From contig CAMLGD010000123.1 in assembly GCA_946479405.1 (NCBI GenBank), forward strand, positions 1 to 9,713: a stretch of DNA of 9,713 bases, given 5' to 3'. Numbering within the stretch: position 1 is the first letter of the stretch; each line of letters opens with the position of its first letter. Of this stretch, positions 1 through 4,624 are shown piece by piece. The notes below the pieces were generated by a model, which had not been told where the DNA came from, ran no database searches, and was given only the letters and a program-made list of their open reading frames with translations. A program made the position numbers and the translations under genes. This stretch comes from an uncultured Vogesella sp. GTDB taxonomy: Bacteria > Pseudomonadota > Gammaproteobacteria > Burkholderiales > Chromobacteriaceae.

Positions 1-800
1 ACTGGAAGAAGTGCAGCTTCTGCGACGTGACGCTGGACTACATCTCGCGCTACGAAACCGCCTCGGCCGAGGTGCTGGTGGACCGCATCGAGGCCATCAT
101 CGCAGAGACCGGGCAGACCGGCTTCCACTTCGTGGACGAGGCGGCGCCGCCCAAGATGCTGCGCGCGCTGGCCGAGGAGCTGCTGCGCCGCCAGGTGAGT
201 ATCTCGTGGTGGGGCAATATCCGCTTCGAGAAGTCCTTCAGCCCGGAGCTGTGCCAGCTGCTGGCGGAATCCGGCTGCATTGCCATTTCCGGCGGGCTGG
301 AAGTGGCGTCGGACCGGCTGCTGAAGCTGATGAAGAAGGGCGTGTCGGTGGAGCAGGTGGCACGGGTGACGCAGGGCTTTACCGAGGCCGGCATCCTGGT
401 GCACGCCTACCTGATGTACGGCTTCCCCACCCAGACGGTGCAGGACACCGTGGACGCGCTGGAATACGTGCGCCAGCTGTTCGACAACGGCTGCATCCAG
501 AGCGGCTTCTTCCACCGCTTTGCCTGCACCGTGCATTCGCCGGTAGGGCAGAACCCGGACGAATACGGCGTCAAGCTGATTCCGCAGCCGGCCATCACCT
601 TCGCCCGCAACGACGTGGGCTTTATCGACCCCACCGGCACCGACCACGAGGCCATGGGCCGCGGGCTGAACAAGGCGCTGTACAACTTCATGCACGGCAT
701 CGGCCTGGAGATGAACGTACAGCAGTGGTTCGACGTGCGGGTACCCAAGCCACGGGTGCCGCGCCATTTCATTGCCCGCGCACTGCAGCAGCGCGACTGA
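1..800 (+). CDS. Radical SAM protein, C-terminal part (5' end cut by window)
   Basis: The reading frame is open from base 3 to the TGA at 798-800, giving about 265 visible residues, and the start lies outside the window. The first visible residues are WKKCSFCD. The CSFC pair (codons at 12-14 and 21-23) fits the last two cysteines of a radical SAM [4Fe-4S] cluster motif; the first cysteine would lie just upstream. Further radical SAM barrel features follow: FHFVDEAAPP, then an ISGGLEVASDRLLKLMKKG stretch like the GLESGS...KG strand-helix that contacts SAM, then AYLMYGFPTQT. Such enzymes cleave S-adenosylmethionine to start radical chemistry. The substrate cannot be read from this fragment. B12-binding radical SAM proteins share this layout, but the region that would carry a B12 domain is off-window. 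No catalytic partner gene is visible. The family assignment is secure; the specific function is unknown. Confidence 0.85.
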   Translation, partial: WKKCSFCDVTLDYISRYETASAEVLVDRIEAIIAETGQTGFHFVDEAAPPKMLRALAEELLRRQVSISWWGNIRFEKSFSPELCQLLAESGCIAISGGLEVASDRLLKLMKKGVSVEQVARVTQGFTEAGILVHAYLMYGFPTQTVQDTVDALEYVRQLFDNGCIQSGFFHRFACTVHSPVGQNPDEYGVKLIPQPAITFARNDVGFIDPTGTDHEAMGRGLNKALYNFMHGIGLEMNVQQWFDVRVPKPRVPRHFIARALQQRD

Positions 801-819
801 TTCAGCGGCGGACAAAACA

Positions 820-856
820 ATGCGGCCAACCTTGGGGGATGCAAGGTTGGCCGCAT
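820..856 (+). terminator. Perfect 15-bp inverted repeat, probable terminator hairpin
   Basis: The arms ATGCGGCCAACCTTG (820-834) and CAAGGTTGGCCGCAT (842-856) are exactly complementary around a 7-base loop (GGGGATG). The hairpin starts 19 bases after the stop of the radical SAM gene, where a terminator is expected. There is no T-run on the plus strand after it. On the minus strand the hairpin is followed by a T-rich stretch (TTGTTTTGTC), which looks more terminator-like but has no minus-strand gene to serve. Each arm contains the 10-mer that recurs elsewhere in the window. The hairpin is certain as structure; its role is inferred. Confidence 0.6.
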
Positions 857-1100
857 GCGTTGCTGCGTCCTGTGGACGTCTGGCTTTGTCCCGGTCGTTG
901 CCGACCTGCTTCTTGTCACCCGGTACCGGCCGCCAGCTGGCGTGGTGGGCGCAGCGGCGGTGGCGTTGGCAGTCTCGCCGCGTGGGTGGCGGCGGGTGGG
1001 CAGCCGGCTGGTGGCTGGCTGTCTGCACGGGGTGGGTCAGTGGGGAAACTGTAACGCGCAGCGGTGTGCAGTGGCTTTCGAAGTAGCTGTCTTTTGCCGC
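857..1100. other. Gene-free G/T-rich intergenic stretch
   Basis: I see no convincing gene here. Short open frames, such as one at 855-1112, have no recognisable domain, no good ribosome-binding site and a shifting, arginine/glycine-heavy composition typical of translated GC-rich noncoding DNA. Between about 940 and 1050 the plus strand is rich in GGTGG and GGGTGGG-type words and poor in A. It could be an untranslated leader or spacer for the Lrp-type gene. Confidence 0.5.
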
Positions 1101-1162
1101 CTGGCTAGATAGAATGTTCTCTGGAATGCGGTTTTTGGCGAACAATCTTTTTTGGTGGCGAA
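1101..1162 (+). promoter_or_regulatory. Probable promoter/operator region of the Lrp-type gene
   Basis: Base composition changes here to AT-richer sequence directly ahead of the start at 1163. TAGAAT (1110-1115) could serve as a -10 box but has no convincing -35 at the usual spacing. It overlaps AGAA-TG-TTCT (1111-1120), a short inverted repeat of the sort a dimeric regulator might bind. Lrp-family genes are often autoregulated, so an operator here would make sense, but this is inference. GGTGG at 1154-1158 is a weak ribosome-binding site only 4 bases from the ATG. Confidence 0.3.
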
Positions 1163-1636
1163 ATGGAAGAAAGCGAATTCACGCTCAGTGCACAAGACAG
1201 AAAGATTCTGCGCGAGCTGCAGCGCAATGCGCGGCTGTCGAATGCCGAGCTGGCGGAGCGGGTGGGCATGTCGCCGTCGGCGTGCTGGAAGCATACTCGG
1301 CAGCTGGAGAAAGAGGGCTATATCCAGGGCTATGTGGCGCTGATCGACCAGAAAAAGATGGGGCTGCGCGACACGGTGATGATCGAGGTGACGCTGAACG
1401 CGCACGAGGAAGACACGCTGGCACGCTTCGGCGAGGAGCTGGCGGCGCTGCCGGAAGTGCTGGAAGCCCATTTGCTATCCGGCGAGTACGACTACATGAT
1501 CAAGGTGGCGGTGGATGGCACCGCCGGCTACGAGAAGTTTCTGCGCGAGAAGCTGTACAAGATCCACGGCATTCATCACAGCCGCTCGCATTTCACCCTG
1601 CGCTGCATGAAGTCGGTGCCGTCGGTGCAGGTGTAG
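1163..1636 (+). CDS. Lrp/AsnC-family transcriptional regulator
   Basis: A complete 157-residue protein, normal size for the family. Residues about 8-60 form the winged helix-turn-helix: LSAQDRKILRELQRNARLS, then NAELAERVGMSPSACWKH as the recognition helices, ending in LEKEGYIQGY. Residues about 68-150 form the RAM (ligand-sensing, oligomerising) domain, with VMIEVTLN, the AHLLSGEYDYMIKVAV core and a closing SRSHFTLRCMKSV strand. Members act as dimers to octamers on DNA and usually respond to amino acids; the effector here cannot be told from sequence. The ATG at 1163 was chosen because it gives the standard family N-terminus. No neighbour points to a specific amino-acid pathway. Its stop lies 3 bases from the stop of the convergent diguanylate cyclase gene, so the two transcripts probably overlap at their ends. 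Confidence 0.92.
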   Translation: MEESEFTLSAQDRKILRELQRNARLSNAELAERVGMSPSACWKHTRQLEKEGYIQGYVALIDQKKMGLRDTVMIEVTLNAHEEDTLARFGEELAALPEVLEAHLLSGEYDYMIKVAVDGTAGYEKFLREKLYKIHGIHHSRSHFTLRCMKSVPSVQV

Positions 1637-1639
1637 CGC

Positions 1640-3220
1640 TCAGGCGCCATCGCCGTGGCTGCAACCGCAGTTCTTGCCCTGGGCCTTGGCGCGGTACAGC
1701 GCCTTGTCGGCGAGGCGGTAGGCTTCGGCGGCATCCGGCTGTGCGCCTTGCTGCATCAACACACCGCCCAGCGAGATGGTGAGCACCCCGTGCTCGCTGC
1801 CCGGATGCTGGATGCACTGCTCGCACACGGCGGCGGCGACGCGGTCCATGAACGCCTGCAGCCGCGGCAGATCCGGCAGGCTGGTGACGATGGCGAACTC
1901 TTCGCCGCCCAGACGGTAGACGCGGTCGTCCTGCCGCTGCGCCACGTTCTGCACCACGCGGGCGATGTCCTGCAGCGCCTTGTCGCCGGCCGGGTGGCCG
2001 AGGGTGTCGTTGTAGTGCTTGAAGTTATCCACGTCGAACAGGATCAGCGCCAGCGAGCTGCCACCGCGCTTGAGGTGGCCCAGTGCGTCGTGCAGCTGCT
2101 CGTCGAAGGCGCGGCGGTTCCATAGCCCGGTCAGCCAGTCGTGGGTGGATAGCTGTTCCACCCGCGCCCAGCTGCGCAGCAGGATGACCACAAGCCCCAG
2201 GCTGCCGCTGAGAAACAGCACCAGCAGCCAGAACGGCAGCGACTGGCGGATGGCCTCGCGCTGCAGCGCCCGCGCGTCGCCATCCAGCACCAGATACCAG
2301 TTGTTTACCTCCAGCGGAAACACCGCCTGCAAACGTTGGCCGCGCGGCTGCAGCGTGTGCGGTGGCCAGTTGCGCGGCAGCAGTTGCGGTGCCGGGCCGC
2401 CGGCGCTGGCCAGCTTCTTGCCGTCGGCCTGCAGCAGGTGGCGGCTGCTGTGCTCGATCGGCACGCGCTCCAGCAGCCAGGCCAGCCGGCTGGTGGTGAT
2501 GTCTACGCTGACGGCGCCGCGGAACACGCCGCGCTCATGCACCGGGGCGGAGATGGTCACCATCCATCCGCGGCCGGCTTCGTCCTGGTAGGCCGGTGTC
2601 CACACCAGCTCGCCAGCCGGGTTTTCCGCCGGGTGCGCCTTCATGAAGAAATCCATGGCGAAGGTTTGTGCCGTGACGAAGTAGTCGGCCACGCCTACCC
2701 GCGGGTACAGGTACACGAACTTCTTTGCCGAGGTGTAGTACACCCACGGCGTGTCCGGGTCGCGCGCGATCAGGGTGCGGAACATCGGGGTGAGCGCCAG
2801 CGCCATCTGCATTTCGCGCACCGCCGGCGAGTCCGGCGCCGGGATCGGCCCCAGGCCGGTGATATTGCCCAGGCTCTGGTTGGTAAACCCGGGCGGCAGC
2901 TGCAGCGCATAGCCGTGGTGCTGCGGTTGCGGCGACAGATAGGGATGCACGCTCCAGTTCAACGGGCTGCGCTCGGCCAGGTATTGCTCGGCCAGCACCT
3001 GCATGGTGTACAGGGTGTGGCGGCGGATCATCAGTTCGTGATCCACGCTGGCGGCCAGCCGCTCGCCGCTGGCCAGCAGCTCTTGCCGGCCACGGCTGGC
3101 GGCTTCTTCGTAGGCATTCCAAGCCAGCAGCAGCGCCACGGCGATGGCCGAGAATCCCGCCAGCAGGATCAACTGCCGCATCAACGGGGATAACGGACGG
3201 GAGCGGGGCTGAGGCTGCAT
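1640..3220 (-). CDS. Membrane-bound diguanylate cyclase with Cache-like periplasmic sensor
   Basis: A 526-residue protein if started at the ATG at 3220. A short basic N-terminus precedes a membrane helix (about 17-37), a periplasmic region (about 38-327), a second membrane helix (about 328-350) and a GGDEF domain (about 357-521). The periplasmic part has Cache-type features: WVYYTSAKKFVYLYPR and WMVTISAPVHERGVFRGAVS. The cyclase domain has DWLTGLWNRRAFD, FDVDNFKHYNDTLGHPAGD and an intact GGEEF (438-442), so it should convert two GTP to c-di-GMP. RQDD (429-432) lies five residues ahead of GGEEF, the standard product-inhibition I-site. No EAL domain is present. The frame stays open upstream to a GTG at 3382, but that codon falls between the predicted -35 and -10 boxes. 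An ATG at 3181 is another possible start. No start has a strong Shine-Dalgarno, so the N-terminus is uncertain. The ligand is unknown. Confidence 0.9.
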   Translation of the reverse strand: MQPQPRSRPLSPLMRQLILLAGFSAIAVALLLAWNAYEEAASRGRQELLASGERLAASVDHELMIRRHTLYTMQVLAEQYLAERSPLNWSVHPYLSPQPQHHGYALQLPPGFTNQSLGNITGLGPIPAPDSPAVREMQMALALTPMFRTLIARDPDTPWVYYTSAKKFVYLYPRVGVADYFVTAQTFAMDFFMKAHPAENPAGELVWTPAYQDEAGRGWMVTISAPVHERGVFRGAVSVDITTSRLAWLLERVPIEHSSRHLLQADGKKLASAGGPAPQLLPRNWPPHTLQPRGQRLQAVFPLEVNNWYLVLDGDARALQREAIRQSLPFWLLVLFLSGSLGLVVILLRSWARVEQLSTHDWLTGLWNRRAFDEQLHDALGHLKRGGSSLALILFDVDNFKHYNDTLGHPAGDKALQDIARVVQNVAQRQDDRVYRLGGEEFAIVTSLPDLPRLQAFMDRVAAAVCEQCIQHPGSEHGVLTISLGGVLMQQGAQPDAAEAYRLADKALYRAKAQGKNCGCSHGDGA

Positions 3221-3362
3221 GCTGGTGGCAGTGAATGAGCAGATCGGGTCATGGCACACGCGCGTGGTTGCTGGCGACGGGGCACGGCGGCTGACCATGA
3301 CGCAAGGGCCGCGCGTAGCGGGCTGGCGTGACGGCGGGGCGGGTGACGGGGCGTCGTAATCA

Positions 3363-3392
3363 ATACTAGGCAAGCGCGACACGCTTTACCAA
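3363..3392 (-). promoter_or_regulatory. Candidate sigma-70 promoter of the diguanylate cyclase gene
   Basis: Reading the minus strand, TTGGTA (3387-3392) and TAGTAT (3363-3368) each match four of six consensus bases and are 18 bases apart. The site lies about 145 bases ahead of the chosen start and within the 234-base gap after the secreted-protein gene. The spacer itself holds an inverted repeat, AAGCG (3372-3376) / CGCTT (3382-3386). If real, this promoter excludes the GTG at 3382 as the translation start and lets the cyclase be expressed apart from the upstream genes. Confidence 0.4.
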
Positions 3393-3409
3393 CTGATGGA
3401 TTGTGTCGC
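3376..3409. repeat. 7-bp inverted repeat over the candidate -35 box (possible operator)
   Basis: GCGACAC (3376-3382) and GTGTCGC (3403-3409) are exact reverse complements separated by 20 bases, and the -35 candidate sits between them. The arrangement could bind a dimeric regulator or fold as a leader hairpin. The arms are short, so chance is possible. Confidence 0.3.
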
Positions 3410-3418
3410 CGGGAGGGT

Positions 3419-3439
3419 CGTGGCAGGCGGGCCGCCACG
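3419..3439 (-). terminator. Weak hairpin after the secreted-protein gene
   Basis: CGTGGC (3419-3424) and GCCACG (3434-3439) can pair around a 9-base loop. The hairpin lies 15 bases downstream of the TAA at 3455-3457 on the minus strand. No T-run follows, so it is at best a weak or Rho-assisted terminator. Confidence 0.25.
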
Positions 3440-3454
3440 GCAGCGGGTGTCAGC

Positions 3455-4546
3455 TTATTGGCACTTGGCCTTGGCGGCGGCCGCATCCAGATTTTTTACC
3501 GAGGTGTAGTACAGCCGGCATACCTGGGTGCTGTCATTCTTCCAGGTGCTGGTGCAGCTGTTCAGCACGCCCTGCGCATCGCCGTCTGGCTTTTGGCCCA
3601 TGGCGTTCTGCCAGCAGGCGACGGTGAGATCCTGCTGCATGATGGCAATGCCGTCCGCGTCACTGCTGGCGTACCAGATGTAGCTGGGATGGTTGCCGCC
3701 CAGCACCGGAACCTGCTGGTTGCTGCCGATGTTGACCTTGGCCAGCTGCAATACACCGAACTTGCTGCCCGCCGGCAGATATTGCTGCGCGAACCAGTCG
3801 CGCGCCGGGCCGCCCAGCGCCACCATCGGGCGCACGCTGCTGCTGCCGGGCACGGGTGCGGTCCAGCTGTTCAGCAGCGCGGCGGTGTACTGGCTGAAAT
3901 AGCTGTAGGTGCCGGTAAGCGCGCTGCCGGCGCTGGCCGGTGCGGCGATCGGGGCGATGTCGGCAATGGTCTGGTACAGGCCGTTGTCGCGCACGTTCAT
4001 GCCGTTGTAGCCCAGCACCTGCGCCCAGCGCAGGGTGGTGGCGGCGGTCAGGTAATCCTGGCTGTCGTTGAGCACGGTATCCGGCGGGAAATGCAGCAGC
4101 TGCACGGTGCGGTGGTTGCGCATCGCCATGCCCAGGGTCAGGAAGAAGCGCCAGTCCGATTGCCAGATGCCGCCGGCCTGCTGTACCGCCTGTGCGCCCT
4201 GGTAGCCCAGCTGGCCGATGGCGAGGTAGGACTGGATCACCTTGCCGTAATCGTCGGCCGGGGCGTTGCGGATGGTGGCCTTGATGCGGTCGCTGTCGTT
4301 GCGCACCGCCACTGCCGGCTGCTCCTTGGCGCTGCTGGCGCTGGCGTCGCGCAGCGCGTTCTGCATCAGCCAGTGGCTGACGGTCATTTCCAGCGATGGT
4401 GCCGGCGCCGGACAGTCCTGCTGGCAATTGGGGTAGGAGAACAGCGCGGCGATGTCATCGCGCTTGCCCAGGTCAACTTCCACGTCGCTGGCAAGTGCTG
4501 CCAGTGGCAGACTGGCCACGAGTGCGGCCAACAGTGTTTGCTGCAT
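3455..4546 (-). CDS. Secreted six-cysteine protein of unknown function
   Basis: A 363-residue protein that I do not recognise. The ATG at 4546 was chosen because AGGGAG lies 5 bases upstream and the product then begins with a signal peptide: a hydrophobic stretch MQQTLLAALVASLPLAALA with an ALA|S cleavage site after residue 19. The signal's N-region carries no lysine or arginine, which is slightly unusual. The mature part of about 344 residues has six cysteines: a CQQDC pair at 41 and 45, then 311, 331, 343 and 362. This suggests up to three disulfides and export to the periplasm or outside. There is no lipobox, no further membrane helix and no enzyme motif I can name. Tryptophan- and tyrosine-rich segments (IWQSDWRFF, NHPSYIWYASSD) suggest a folded globular domain. 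It lies between the kinase and cyclase genes on the same strand. A role as a periplasmic partner of either is only a guess. Confidence 0.8.
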   Translation of the reverse strand: MQQTLLAALVASLPLAALASDVEVDLGKRDDIAALFSYPNCQQDCPAPAPSLEMTVSHWLMQNALRDASASSAKEQPAVAVRNDSDRIKATIRNAPADDYGKVIQSYLAIGQLGYQGAQAVQQAGGIWQSDWRFFLTLGMAMRNHRTVQLLHFPPDTVLNDSQDYLTAATTLRWAQVLGYNGMNVRDNGLYQTIADIAPIAAPASAGSALTGTYSYFSQYTAALLNSWTAPVPGSSSVRPMVALGGPARDWFAQQYLPAGSKFGVLQLAKVNIGSNQQVPVLGGNHPSYIWYASSDADGIAIMQQDLTVACWQNAMGQKPDGDAQGVLNSCTSTWKNDSTQVCRLYYTSVKNLDAAAAKAKCQ

Positions 4547-4551
4547 GTTTG

Positions 4552-4557
4552 CTCCCT
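4552..4557 (-). promoter_or_regulatory. Ribosome-binding site fixing the secreted-protein start
   Basis: AGGGAG on the minus strand ends 5 bases before the ATG at 4546. The frame is open further upstream to 4612, but only this start combines a good site with a signal peptide at the very N-terminus. Confidence 0.75.
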
Positions 4558-4585
4558 GTGTGACGCGAACCGGGCGCGCTATGGC

Positions 4586-4598
4586 CGGCGGTCCGCCG
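4586..4598 (-). repeat. Small GC hairpin in the kinase/secreted-protein gap
   Basis: CGGCG and CGCCG pair around a 3-base loop. The hairpin lies between the stronger hairpin at 4604-4624 and the ribosome-binding site of the secreted-protein gene. No T-run follows. It could add to transcript attenuation or mRNA processing, or be incidental in GC-rich DNA. Confidence 0.3.
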
Positions 4599-4603
4599 AT
4601 ATT

Positions 4604-4624
4604 GCCCGGCAACCGTGGCCGGGC
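4604..4624 (-). terminator. Hairpin abutting the kinase stop codon
   Basis: GCCCGGC (4604-4610) and GCCGGGC (4618-4624) are exact reverse complements with a 7-base loop. The stem begins at the base right after the TAA (4625-4627) of the kinase gene. On the minus strand only AATAT follows, so it is a weak intrinsic terminator at best. It may instead cause partial termination or protect the mRNA end, which would lower or uncouple expression of the secreted protein. Confidence 0.4.

Noticed and set aside
983..1046. Canonical G-quadruplex
   Set aside because: I count only three GGG runs within short loops in each cluster, so the standard four-run pattern is not met.
11..1054. 347-residue open frame overlapping the radical SAM gene
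   Set aside because: It is a frame-shifted shadow, rich in Arg/Gly/Ala, while another frame carries clear radical SAM motifs.
855..1112. 85-residue open frame in the intergenic region
   Set aside because: No ribosome-binding site, no domain, and it spans G/T-rich noncoding sequence.
3221..3382. Longer diguanylate cyclase starting at GTG 3382 (580 residues)
   Set aside because: The extra 54 residues are low-complexity Pro/Ser/Arg/Thr, there is no Shine-Dalgarno, and the GTG falls inside the candidate promoter.
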